Shown here: positions 23,716-31,701 of the stretch, piece by piece
Position numbering within the stretch: the stretch's first letter is position 1
How the letters are laid out: each line of letters starts with the position of its first letter
Source: Candidatus Flemingiibacterium merdigallinarum
Lineage (GTDB): Bacteria; Bacillota; Clostridia; Oscillospirales; CAG-272
DNA: 38,829 nucleotides
Direction of reading: 5' to 3'
NCBI GenBank assembly: GCA_904386005.1
Contig: CAJFKR010000016.1
Coordinates: 1-38,829, forward strand
Position numbers and translations under genes: made by a program
Notes under the pieces: generated by a model
Told to the model about the DNA's origin: nothing
Seen by the model: the letters and a program-made list of their open reading frames with translations, nothing else
Database searches by the model: none

Positions 23716-25221
23716 ATGTTCTACGTACTAATGCTGCGCCGCAGTATCAAGCAGTATCGCCGTAATTACATCAGTCTTTTTCTGACAATTGCATTTACAC
23801 TCGCGATGCTCGCGTTTTTTAGTATGTATTTAGAGGCTATTAACAATCAAAGATATGTCAGAAAAATCACAGCAATGGCAGATTGGACCTGTGATATCCG
23901 CGTTACCGGTATATCCGAGGAGGAAGCCGAACTGTTTTATGATATTGAAAATACCGAAATGACATATATAGATGGTGCGCTTGATATAGATGTCATTAAC
24001 AAGAGTGCATTTACCGAAACGCAAAGAAAGATAAGTGACCGTTTTAATGAAATATTTGAACATGAAGAACTGCACAACAGCGAAAAATCAATTTATATCT
24101 ATTACGGGAATGAATACGAGATAAGAGATGAAACAAACTTAACTGAATTAACGACAGTACTTCAAGCCGTATTTTCGGTAGCCGCGATTATAGCTATTGT
24201 CTTGATATACACAAGCTTTATAAAGCGCAGGTACAACGATATACGGACGCTGCTGTCTGTCGGCATCAAGGAGCGGCAGCTTTCGAGATTGTTTTTTATA
24301 GAATTTAGTATATTATACATCGCAGCTGCACTCGTCGGTATTCCGGTCGGCTGTCTTTTTGTATTTATGCTGTCAAAGCCACTTGAATATTTCAGTATGA
24401 CCGATACCACATGGGTCTATCCCATATTCAAGCTTGACGCGCCGACGCTTGCTTATGTGGCGATAATAGGCTATATTGTGGCATACATAGCATATCGCAT
24501 AATGCTGCTTAAGCTACTGCGAATCGACGCGGTCGGTAATGTCACGTCGACAATGCCGATAAAAAAATATGACAGAACCCGCGGCTATTATCAAAAAGCG
24601 TCGTCCGATTTTGTCGGTTTCTTTACGGGTGTGCTCAGAAAAAGGCGGATTCCGATTCTGGTCTCGGCAGTGATAATCTCGGTCATATATCAGACCCTGA
24701 GCGTGTTTTTGCTTTATTACGCGAATTCCGTCTTTATTAACAGCCTGAATATGGCGAGTTGGCTGTTTATAAACGACACACCGGAGGCAAGGTCTGCCGT
24801 ATTCGCGGGGTATATGCAGAATGTCGGATTGACTTTGTTTGTTTTTCTCTTTACAGCCGTATATATCGCGATTGTTTTGGCGCTGTGCATCAAGCAGTAC
24901 GTCGACGCCTACGGCGACAGCATATCCGAGCTCTGCCAAATCGGCGCGGAAGTCGGCAGCGTATGCAAATGCTTTATCCGAGTAGCGGTGAGATGTACGC
25001 TTGTGTCAATTGCAATCGGCACGATCCTTTCGTTTGTCTTGTATATGGCGCTCATACCGGTGCAGGAGTACTTCAGGTCTATAAATATTTCTTTTGTTTT
25101 AGCTTTTGCCGCGTATATATCCGCATTCGTATTCTTGGCTGTAAAGACGGTGAAACGCGAATTTGCGCGGTTCGGCGTAATAAATGAGAGGGGGAACGAA
25201 AATGCTGACTCTGGAAGTTAA
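23716..25221 (+). CDS. FtsX/MacB-type ABC transporter permease
   Basis: The 501-residue membrane protein has the FtsX-like permease layout. There is an N-terminal membrane segment (about 19-40), an extracytoplasmic stretch (about 42-140), a cluster of three segments around TVLQAVFSVAAIIAIVLIYTS, SRLFFIEFSILYIAAALVG and YVAIIGYIVAYIAY, then a second set of about four (330-350, 380-405, 430-455, 460-480). Cytoplasmic KRRYNDIRTLLSVGIKERQL is the usual coupling region with the ATPase. Such transporters often export peptides or act as mechanotransmitters and sensors in resistance to cell-envelope antibiotics. GGAGG lies 8 bases before the ATG. Its 3' end overlaps the ATPase gene by 20 bases. The codon and base composition are more AT-rich than in the flanking housekeeping genes. 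Confidence 0.85.
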   Translation: MFYVLMLRRSIKQYRRNYISLFLTIAFTLAMLAFFSMYLEAINNQRYVRKITAMADWTCDIRVTGISEEEAELFYDIENTEMTYIDGALDIDVINKSAFTETQRKISDRFNEIFEHEELHNSEKSIYIYYGNEYEIRDETNLTELTTVLQAVFSVAAIIAIVLIYTSFIKRRYNDIRTLLSVGIKERQLSRLFFIEFSILYIAAALVGIPVGCLFVFMLSKPLEYFSMTDTTWVYPIFKLDAPTLAYVAIIGYIVAYIAYRIMLLKLLRIDAVGNVTSTMPIKKYDRTRGYYQKASSDFVGFFTGVLRKRRIPILVSAVIISVIYQTLSVFLLYYANSVFINSLNMASWLFINDTPEARSAVFAGYMQNVGLTLFVFLFTAVYIAIVLALCIKQYVDAYGDSISELCQIGAEVGSVCKCFIRVAVRCTLVSIAIGTILSFVLYMALIPVQEYFRSINISFVLAFAAYISAFVFLAVKTVKREFARFGVINERGNENADSGS

Positions 25222-25861
25222 AAATATCCGCAAGGATTTCACGAGCGGTACTCGCACGACAAATGCGGTGCGTGACGTCAGCTTTACAGTGAAAGAGGGC
25301 GAAATGGTCGCCATTGTCGGAAAATCGGGTGCGGGTAAAAGCACGGTTCTGAATATCTGCGCCGGACTTATGAAGCCGTCGGGAGGGAGTGTCAATTATG
25401 ACGGCAGCGAGCTGTATAAGCTGAGCCGCGACAAGCTCGCCGAATTCCGCCGAGTCAACATTGGTTATGTGTTTCAGCATTTCAATCTGCTGCCGATGCT
25501 GACCGCGCGTGAGAATATCGCAATCCCGTCGCTGCTCGAAAACAAGAAGCCGGATGAAGGGCATTTGAGCTTGCTTGCCGAATCGCTTGGAATCGCTTCG
25601 CGTCTCGACCATTTCCCCGGCGAGCTTTCGGGCGGCGAACAGCAGCGTGTCGCAATCGCACGCGCGCTTATCAACAATCCGCGGATAATCTTTGCCGACG
25701 AGCCGACCGGAAATCTTGACAGCGAAAATTCCGCGCTTATCGTAGAAGCTTTCAGACAGATGAATTCAAAGGGCGTTACTGTCGTTATGGTAACGCACGA
25801 CAGCTCGATTGCCGATAGCTGTCACCGTATACTAAAAATAAACGACGGCATGTGCGGCTGA
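25202..25861 (+). CDS. ABC transporter ATP-binding protein (MacB/LolD-like)
   Basis: This 219-residue nucleotide-binding subunit has all motifs: Walker A GKSGAGKST (residues 40-48), Q-loop in VFQHFNLLPMLTAREN, signature LSGGEQQRVAIARAL, Walker B IIFADEPTGNLD and the switch His in VTHD. The family (LolD, MacB, FtsE) pairs with FtsX-like permeases such as the one encoded just upstream. ATG 25202 is chosen because GAGAGGGGG precedes it and the product then starts MLTLEVKNI. The upstream in-frame ATG 25184 would add six residues. The start lies inside the last codons of the permease gene, indicating translational coupling. Confidence 0.93.
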   Translation: MLTLEVKNIRKDFTSGTRTTNAVRDVSFTVKEGEMVAIVGKSGAGKSTVLNICAGLMKPSGGSVNYDGSELYKLSRDKLAEFRRVNIGYVFQHFNLLPMLTARENIAIPSLLENKKPDEGHLSLLAESLGIASRLDHFPGELSGGEQQRVAIARALINNPRIIFADEPTGNLDSENSALIVEAFRQMNSKGVTVVMVTHDSSIADSCHRILKINDGMCG

Positions 25862-25962
25862 ATCAACGCCCGATATGCCGATAGGAAAGGCTTTGCGGCT
25901 TACGCTGAGCCTTTCTTTCAATAGATTTTGCCGATTAATACTATCGCGGCACAAAATAAAAG

Positions 25963-26002
25963 CTCCCGCCACACGGTGCTGTAAAGCTCCGTGCGGCGGG
26001 AG
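25963..26002 (-). terminator. Terminator of lipoprotein paralogue 1
   Basis: CTCCCGCC (25963-25970) pairs with GGCGGGAG (25995-26002), with further pairing inside after one mismatch. On the minus strand the stem is followed by TTTTATTTT. It lies 8 bases after the stop codon and is related in sequence to the terminator at 27143-27175. Converging transcripts from the ABC genes could end here too. Confidence 0.8.
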
Positions 26003-26009
26003 ACGAATA

Positions 26010-26990
26010 TCAATCCTGCGCTATCGCCTGTATGACGTAGTAATCCTTGTCCACGCGCACGACCGCGGAATTGTTGGTCGGTCCGCAGGCGAAGTCGAAG
26101 TTCATATCGAACAGCTTATTGCCGGCGATGTCGAGGTAGTAGTACTGCTCGGATTCCTCGTCATATACAAGCGTGAAATACTGCTCGTCAAACGGCACCA
26201 TGTCGTCGACCGGATAGAACAGGCTCTCGCCGCTATGCTCCGAATCCTCCGGATATACGCACTCAAATCCGCCGTCGACGGCTCGGATTTCGGCGAACTC
26301 GGTTTCGGTCAGCTTCTCGGTGTAGCGGTAGAGGGCGAAGCGCTCGGGGAGGAAATCCCAAATTCCTCCTGGATTCCAAAATTCACTATAATAATTCATA
26401 GTCCACACATCGTTGACTGCGAAATAACGTCCGTTGTCAAGCGTATGTGCATATGTAAAGCTAACATCAAGAGTTTCAATTGGATTCCATTCGCTGTCGT
26501 AGATTATTGTTTGACCGTCGTTTACAATATAGTTTCCATCATCGGTTTCAAGAACCAAATATAAACCGAAATCGGGATTGTATTCAGGACATGACGTGCG
26601 TTTCCCATCTGTAGAATAGATATAATAACGACAAAATCCATGTCCGTTAAACCATAAATTTACCCTTGTTAAAACAACATAACCATTTTTAAGCAGATAA
26701 CCATTATCCGCCCCTAGATGATATAAAGGACTGTCATAAGAGGAATATCCGAATCCTTTTTTGGGATTGTCAAAATGTTCAATCGTATAGCTTATCCCGT
26801 CAATAGTATAATCAAGCTCGTCAATGGCGGGTTCGTCAAGCACCGTTTCTGTTGTTTGCACAGTATCATCACTGGTATCAGTCGTATCATCGGGGAGCTT
26901 ATCGGCATCCTCACACGAGACCGCGCCTGTAATAAACGCACAGATCAAAATTACGAAAATCCATATTGCTTTTATATTCGGCTTTTTCAT
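26010..26990 (-). CDS. Lipoprotein, paralogue 1 (WG-repeat-like C-terminus)
   Basis: The product (326 residues from ATG 26990) has a lipoprotein signal with lipobox GAVSC at about residue 26 and then a Thr/Asp-rich linker. The globular part shares with the neighbouring paralogue the block IDELDYTIDGISYTI, repeated short tryptophan/tyrosine strands (NGYLLKNGYVVLTR, DGNYIVNDGQTIIYDSEWNPIETL, NGRYFAVNDVWT) and a C-terminal 115 residues almost identical in both. The pattern of about 40-residue beta units (ending YYYLDIAGNKLFDMNFDFA) recalls WG/beta-propeller-like repeats. I cannot name a function. GTG 26999 would add three residues; ATG 26990 has AGGTG upstream. It is exported and membrane-anchored. 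A promoter lies between the two copies. Confidence 0.75.
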   Translation of the reverse strand: MKKPNIKAIWIFVILICAFITGAVSCEDADKLPDDTTDTSDDTVQTTETVLDEPAIDELDYTIDGISYTIEHFDNPKKGFGYSSYDSPLYHLGADNGYLLKNGYVVLTRVNLWFNGHGFCRYYIYSTDGKRTSCPEYNPDFGLYLVLETDDGNYIVNDGQTIIYDSEWNPIETLDVSFTYAHTLDNGRYFAVNDVWTMNYYSEFWNPGGIWDFLPERFALYRYTEKLTETEFAEIRAVDGGFECVYPEDSEHSGESLFYPVDDMVPFDEQYFTLVYDEESEQYYYLDIAGNKLFDMNFDFACGPTNNSAVVRVDKDYYVIQAIAQD

Positions 26991-27047
26991 ATCGAACACA
27001 CCTCAATACAATAGCTTTCGCTGTCCGCATACGTCCTTTCTGATTAT

Positions 27048-27076
27048 AGGATATCACATTTCACAGCAAATGTCAA
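27048..27076 (-). promoter_or_regulatory. Putative promoter between the lipoprotein paralogues
   Basis: On the minus strand TTGACA (27076-27071), 17 bases and TATCCT (27053-27048). A TATAAT five bases further on could be an alternative -10. It would allow paralogue 1 to be expressed separately. Confidence 0.5.
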
Positions 27077-27142
27077 TATGAATTTCGGAATTTTGTCGAT
27101 AAATTCTGGACGATTAATACCGATACCGCACAAAATAAAAAG

Positions 27143-27175
27143 CTGCCGCGAGCTGCTGTACAGCGCCCGCGGCAG
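27143..27175 (-). terminator. Terminator of lipoprotein paralogue 2
   Basis: CTGCCGCG (27143-27150) pairs with CGCGGCAG (27168-27175), and on the minus strand TTTTTATTTT follows. It lies 10 bases after the stop codon. The flanks resemble those of the first copy, so the terminator was duplicated with the gene. Confidence 0.8.
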
Positions 27176-27185
27176 GGGACAAATA

Positions 27186-28157
27186 TCAATCCTGCGCTAT
27201 CGCCTGTATGACGTAGTAATCCTTGTCCACGCGCACGACCGCGGAATTGTTGGTCGGTTCGCAGGCGAAGTCGAAGTTCATATCGAACAGCTTATTTCCG
27301 GCGACGTCGAGGTAGTAATACTGCTCGGATTCCTCGTCATATACGAGCGTGAAATACTGCTCATCGTGTGGCACCATGTCGTCGACCGGATAGAACAGAA
27401 TCTCGCCGCTATGCTCCGAATCCTCCGGATATACGCACTCAAATCCGCCGTCGACGGCTCGGATTTCGGCGAACTCGGATTCGGTCAGCTTCTCGGTGTA
27501 GCGGTAGAGGGCGAAGCGCTCGGGGAGACGTTCCCATATTATTCCTGGAGTGAGAAAGTCAGAAAAATATTGCTTAGTCCACGTGTCGTTTACCGCGAAA
27601 TAGCGTCCGTTGTCAAGCGGATAGGCATACGAAAAGTTGGCATCGAGAGTTTCAATCAGATTCCATTCGCTGTCGTATACTACGGTATCCCCTTCGTTGA
27701 CAATATAGTTTCCGTCATTGGTTTCAACAAACAAACTAAAACTTGATCTGGTATCCGCCGGACGCTCTCCGTTTATTGAGTAGAGATAATAGCTGTAATA
27801 CGGATGCTCGTTAAATACTATATAAGGATCGAGCAATATAACATAGCCATTTTTAAGCAGATAGCCTTTTTTTCCACTTAACGTATCATAATAGGCATTT
27901 CTCTCGATATAAAAATACTCCTTTGGATTGTCAAAATAATCAATCGTATAGCTTATCCCGTCAATAGTATAATCAAGCTCGTCAATATTAATTTCTTCTT
28001 CATATTCTTGTGTACTATCACTACTATTGTCCTGCGAGGTTTCTGATAATGTTTCGCCTGTTTCATTCTCGTCATTGCATGAAATGACGGTAATTAAAAC
28101 TACACATAATATAAAACACAAGAATAAGTATGCGATCTTCACAAACTTACTATCCAT
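27186..28157 (-). CDS. Lipoprotein, paralogue 2 (WG-repeat-like C-terminus)
   Basis: The 323-residue product has a signal peptide with lipobox TVISC (Cys at about residue 27), an acidic Ser/Thr linker, and the same globular architecture as the neighbouring paralogue. About 350 bp at the 3' end (27186-27535) are close to identical between the copies, while the middle of the gene is strongly diverged and more AT-rich. The coding region starts inside the end of the FAD-oxidoreductase gene (19-base overlap), so the two are probably co-transcribed from the promoter at 29819-29847. Function is unknown. As an anchored outer protein it may bind a substrate or partner of the oxidoreductase's pathway, but that is only inferred from position. 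Confidence 0.75.
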   Translation of the reverse strand: MDSKFVKIAYLFLCFILCVVLITVISCNDENETGETLSETSQDNSSDSTQEYEEEINIDELDYTIDGISYTIDYFDNPKEYFYIERNAYYDTLSGKKGYLLKNGYVILLDPYIVFNEHPYYSYYLYSINGERPADTRSSFSLFVETNDGNYIVNEGDTVVYDSEWNLIETLDANFSYAYPLDNGRYFAVNDTWTKQYFSDFLTPGIIWERLPERFALYRYTEKLTESEFAEIRAVDGGFECVYPEDSEHSGEILFYPVDDMVPHDEQYFTLVYDEESEQYYYLDVAGNKLFDMNFDFACEPTNNSAVVRVDKDYYVIQAIAQD

Positions 28158-29755
28158 GCTTGATCTTTATCGAGACAAGCATGTATGGTATTTACAAGCT
28201 TGCTCTGAACGTCCTGCATAAGCGTCTGGGTTATGTATAACGGCTGCGTATCGTTGTTTTTACATACAGCAGCTGCGACACCGGCGGCATCTCCCAATAC
28301 CATAAGATTAGGAAATACTCTTGCTTCTCCCCACGATAAAGACGATATGTTCGCCGCGTATCCGGGAATCAAAAGGTTAGCGACATAGCCAGAAAGCAAG
28401 CATTCGTAAGGAGCGTATACGGGGTTTGTCGGTGTATCGGATGTGAACATATTACCCCTCATATCATTCCAACTGTCCGCCGACCATAAGTATTCACCCT
28501 GATTCGATCTTAAATCGGTATATTTGTAAGGGTGAACGTCTGCGTAGTAGTAGAGAAGCCCTATCCTGTTTGCATAATTGCCGTAATCTGCGGCAGACGA
28601 AGTTGCGCTTGAACCAGCATTCAGGCTCTCGTTGGCTGTTATTTGGTAATTTGTGTTCTCGGTGTTGTTTCCACGCAGAGAGGAATCCATCGACATATGA
28701 ACAGTCTCTCGTATGTAGAGTACTTCACCTACGACCGGATACCCATCGCTGTCGTAGACGAAATCAACCTGAGAGAATCCATCATATTGCCTAAGCGCGT
28801 TAAGATAGCTGGACTCATTTTTCAAGAAATTTCGGGCGGCTATCCATGCGGCATCAGTGGTTTTATAACCACTAATTGTCGAAGAAGGATAGAACGAGGT
28901 GTTAAAATCACGGAAATTCGCTCGACCGTCAACATCAAAAATCAGGAACGCGTTAACCCACCATTCAGTGCTTCCGGGTCCGTTTTGAGCGGCATTAACC
29001 GGTTTTATCATATAACCGGATGGAGCATGTGCATTATTAAACGATTTAATAACGCTGTTGTTTTTATACGCTGACGTACCGCCATAAGCATACTTTACAT
29101 GTGTATCATCATGTTCGCCAAAAATCATATCCGATGTCGTATTATCTACGACTCCTGTCACCTTAAACATAAGAGTAGCGGCTTGCTGTCTTGCTACATA
29201 ATTCGTTCCCTGTTCAACTGTATCGAGAGTGTTTGACGGCCAATCGTAACGACCGGTTGTAACCGCGGAGTTTACAGTTCTTGCCAAACGTCCCTCGACA
29301 GAAGCGTCAATAAAAATGTCTCCGGTAATTGTTTGTGTGGAAGTTCCCCACACTATATTACCTGCCGAATTTCTGCTTATGCTTTTGATAGTCACAGCAG
29401 ATATCCGATATGGGTTAGACACAGTAGTAACACTTGTGATGTCGTAACAATGGTAAATCGTTACATTTAACGAGCTGCTTGTCAGATAATTGCTTAAGTA
29501 ATTAGCCATAGTGTCAGTGTTGTAAAACTGTCCGTACAAATCCAACAGTTGCTTAAAGGTTCCTTTTTGGACTTGTTTTTTATCTTGACCCCACGGTCGA
29601 GTGTCAAAGAAGTTTTGCCCGCCTATTGTTCCTATACCGCCTAACTTGGCTATAGGACTTGGTGATATTAAAATCACATTGTCAGTGAAACGTGCGGCAG
29701 ATGCAGCAGCCGAAAATGCCATGAAATCGCTGCCATAAACAACAACATTACCCAT
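28139..29755 (-). CDS. FAD-dependent oxidoreductase (FAD_oxidored type)
   Basis: The 538-residue protein resembles the large 'FAD-dependent oxidoreductase' family, commonly found with polysaccharide or xylan genes and of uncertain substrate. Family features are the N-terminal dinucleotide fold (VVVYGSDFMAFSAAASAAR), GGIGTIGGQNFFDT (about 39-52), DIFIDASVEGRLAR (about 146-159), VVGEVLYIRETVHM and the C-terminal VLGDAAGVAAAVC. The FAD-binding glycine loop is unusual: the first glycines of GxGxxG are replaced (YGSDFMA), so cofactor binding may be altered. No signal peptide is visible. GGAGGGG precedes the ATG by about 7 bases. It leads a probable transcript with the lipoprotein paralogue and is more AT-rich than the surrounding chromosome. 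Confidence 0.72.
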   Translation of the reverse strand: MGNVVVYGSDFMAFSAAASAARFTDNVILISPSPIAKLGGIGTIGGQNFFDTRPWGQDKKQVQKGTFKQLLDLYGQFYNTDTMANYLSNYLTSSSLNVTIYHCYDITSVTTVSNPYRISAVTIKSISRNSAGNIVWGTSTQTITGDIFIDASVEGRLARTVNSAVTTGRYDWPSNTLDTVEQGTNYVARQQAATLMFKVTGVVDNTTSDMIFGEHDDTHVKYAYGGTSAYKNNSVIKSFNNAHAPSGYMIKPVNAAQNGPGSTEWWVNAFLIFDVDGRANFRDFNTSFYPSSTISGYKTTDAAWIAARNFLKNESSYLNALRQYDGFSQVDFVYDSDGYPVVGEVLYIRETVHMSMDSSLRGNNTENTNYQITANESLNAGSSATSSAADYGNYANRIGLLYYYADVHPYKYTDLRSNQGEYLWSADSWNDMRGNMFTSDTPTNPVYAPYECLLSGYVANLLIPGYAANISSLSWGEARVFPNLMVLGDAAGVAAAVCKNNDTQPLYITQTLMQDVQSKLVNTIHACLDKDQAWIVSL

Positions 29756-29818
29756 AATATTGCCCCTCCATAAAGCAATTACTTTTGTGGCGTGTGTTTA
29801 CGAACTCTTTCCGATTAC

Positions 29819-29847
29819 AGTATAACATATTCAACATTATTTGTCAA
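29819..29847 (-). promoter_or_regulatory. Promoter of the FAD-oxidoreductase operon
   Basis: On the minus strand TTGACA (29847-29842), a 17-base spacer and TATACT (29824-29819). The leader is about 57 bases. The remaining 29848-30087 gap is AT-rich; it contains possible -10 boxes for rbfA (TACAAT, TATTAT near 30045-30058) but no convincing -35. Confidence 0.8.
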
Positions 29848-30087
29848 TACCATTTTCGATATTTTTGTGTAAAATATAAATTTTTCTGAGCACTTTTTCT
29901 CATGTGAAATTATTAAACTGTCTCTCTGTGTCAGTGTCGCGGTGTTAAACGCGAATTTCAATTCGGTTTGTATTTTCTCCGCAAATTTACGCTTTTAGCG
30001 ATAAATTTACAAAACTCGGTATATATTTTGTCCGGAATATGCTACAATATATATTATAGCCATTTTTATGACAAAGGAGCTGATACA

Positions 30088-30471
30088 ATGCCAAGCTACA
30101 GACGCGGCAGAATCAACGAGGAGATGACCCGCGAGCTTGCGTCGATACTGCGCGAGATAAAGGATCCGCGCGTCGCCGACAACTTCGTCAGCGTGACCGC
30201 CGCCGAGGTCACGCCCGACTTAAAGTTCGCGAAGATATATTTTTCGTCGATGACCGGCGACAAGAACGAGATTCGACGCGGACTTTCGAGCGCGTCGGGG
30301 TATATCCGCAAAAGAATCGCCGAGTCGCTCAATCTGCGCGTGACCCCCGAGCTGACGTTCGTCGCCGACGACTCTATCGAATACGGCTCGCACATCAACA
30401 CATTGCTGCATAAAATAGAAAAGACGATGCCGGAAACCGGCGCCGCGCCGGAGGAGACCGAAAATGAATGA
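30088..30471 (+). CDS. rbfA: Ribosome-binding factor A
   Basis: RbfA binds immature 30S subunits and helps mature the 5' end of 16S rRNA, also during cold adaptation. The 127-residue product has the KH-like fold: RINEEMTRELASILREI (7-23), KDPRV, VTAAEVTPDLKFAKIYFS (about 35-52), GYIRKRIAESLNLRVTPELTFVADDSIEYG (motif region 70-99). ATG 30088 is the start: AAAGGAG lies 9 bases upstream and it gives the standard MPSYRRGRIN N-terminus. Upstream in-frame ATGs would add an unrelated hydrophobic leader. It overlaps nrnA by 8 bases. infB, usually upstream, is absent here. Confidence 0.95.
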   Translation: MPSYRRGRINEEMTRELASILREIKDPRVADNFVSVTAAEVTPDLKFAKIYFSSMTGDKNEIRRGLSSASGYIRKRIAESLNLRVTPELTFVADDSIEYGSHINTLLHKIEKTMPETGAAPEETENE

Positions 30472-31573
30472 CCAGCAGACACAAAACTGTCAGAACGCCG
30501 CGGAGCTTATAGTGCCGGCTGAAGCCGTGACCGCCGAATTCGCGACAAAGCCGATTGGCATCGCCGAGGTCTGCGACCGGCTCGAGCGCGCGAGCTCGAT
30601 TCTGCTGCTGACCCACACCCGCCCCGACGCCGACACGCTCGGCAGCGCGTTCGCGCTGCGCGAGCTTATGCGCGCGCTCGGCAAGACCTGTGAGGTCATA
30701 AACGACGACGATATCCCGAAGCGGCTCAAATTCATCTTCGGCGTCGATTCGCTGAAGCCGGAGACTCTGCCTGACGGCTTTTCGCCCGACCTCATCGTGT
30801 CGGTCGATATATCCGCGGTGAAGCTACTCGGCACCCTCGAGCCCGAATACGGCGCGCGCGTCGACGTAGCCATTGACCACCACGCGCTCGGCACGCCGTT
30901 CGCCGCTGAGACCTGCATGGTTCCGGTAGGAGCCTGCGGCGAGATTATCTGCGATATATCGAAAGAGTTCAAGCGCCGCGGACATCCGGTCATGAACCGC
31001 GCCGCGGCGTCGGCGCTCTACGCCGCGATCTGCTCGGACACCGGCAGCTTCAAGTTCGACAGCGTCACGCCCGAAACGCATATTCGCCTTGCCGACTTGC
31101 TCGAATACGGGATAAACCACGCCGAGGTCGCACGTCGACTCTACGATTCGCGCCCGGTGTCGCAGGTGCGCGCTACAGGTATCGCGATCTGCGCGCTCAA
31201 ATTCTATTGCGGCGGAAAGCTCGCGGTCATCAACTTCACAAAGAAGATGCGCGAGGACAACAACCTCACACGCGAGGATATCGACGACATAATCTCACTG
31301 ACCCGCTCAATCGAGGGCGTCGAGGTGGGTATGTCAATTAAGCAGGCGGACGACGATGAGACGCTGTACAAGGTCTCGATGCGCTCGAATCGGGTCGCCG
31401 ATGTGTCGCAGCTCTGCGCGAAGTTCGGCGGCGGCGGTCACAAGCGCGCGTCGGGCTGTACGCTGAACGCTGACTCGCCCGACGAAGCCGAGGCGAGACT
31501 CGTAGCCGTAGTCAGCGACGAGCTTGAGGTGCTCATGTCCGAGGGCGCGTTCGACGGCGCTGATAAAGTCTGA
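30464..31573 (+). CDS. nrnA: DHH-family nanoRNase/pAp phosphatase (NrnA-like)
   Basis: NrnA-type DHH-DHHA1 phosphodiesterases degrade nanoRNAs or c-di-AMP/pGpG products and dephosphorylate pAp, using manganese. Motifs of the 369-residue protein: HTRPDADTLGSAFAL (about 51-65), VSVDIS (near 113), the signature DHH in AIDHHALGTPF (about 138), CSDTGSFKF and the DHHA1 GGGGHKRASGC (about 328-338). An N-terminal extension of about 30 residues is low in similarity. The ATG sits in the rbfA stop region with GGAGGAG 7-8 bases upstream. The stop codon lies inside the first hairpin of the structured repeat at 31568-31690, so the last two codons derive from the repeat. Its place between rbfA and truB is the usual Bacillota order. 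Confidence 0.92.
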   Translation: MNDQQTQNCQNAAELIVPAEAVTAEFATKPIGIAEVCDRLERASSILLLTHTRPDADTLGSAFALRELMRALGKTCEVINDDDIPKRLKFIFGVDSLKPETLPDGFSPDLIVSVDISAVKLLGTLEPEYGARVDVAIDHHALGTPFAAETCMVPVGACGEIICDISKEFKRRGHPVMNRAAASALYAAICSDTGSFKFDSVTPETHIRLADLLEYGINHAEVARRLYDSRPVSQVRATGIAICALKFYCGGKLAVINFTKKMREDNNLTREDIDDIISLTRSIEGVEVGMSIKQADDDETLYKVSMRSNRVADVSQLCAKFGGGGHKRASGCTLNADSPDEAEARLVAVVSDELEVLMSEGAFDGADKV

Positions 31574-31690
31574 AAAATAAATTTTTCAGACACGAGTTTT
31601 GTGACTTCGAAGTCACCGACTTCGATTTTGCTTCGCAAAACCGCCACAAAACATCGACACAAAGGAGGTAGACTTTGCTGACGCAAAGTC
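31568..31690 (+). repeat. Four-hairpin cassette, copy B
   Basis: The hairpins are 31568-31591 (11-bp arms), 31608-31624 (CGAAGTC/GACTTCG), 31626-31640 (TTTTGC/GCAAAA with TTC loop) and 31671-31690 (GACTTTGC/GCAAAGTC). It aligns over its whole length with the inverted copy at 2410-2529. The first hairpin contains the nrnA stop codon. The linker before the last hairpin contains AAAGGAGGT, which is the strongest Shine-Dalgarno sequence near truB. Confidence 0.85.
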
Positions 31691-31701
31691 AGGATTTTAT
31701 T

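Noticed and set aside
29968-30087. Upstream start giving RbfA a 40-residue N-terminal extension
   Set aside because: The extension is hydrophobic and unlike RbfA; ATG 30088 has a strong ribosome binding site and the standard N-terminus.
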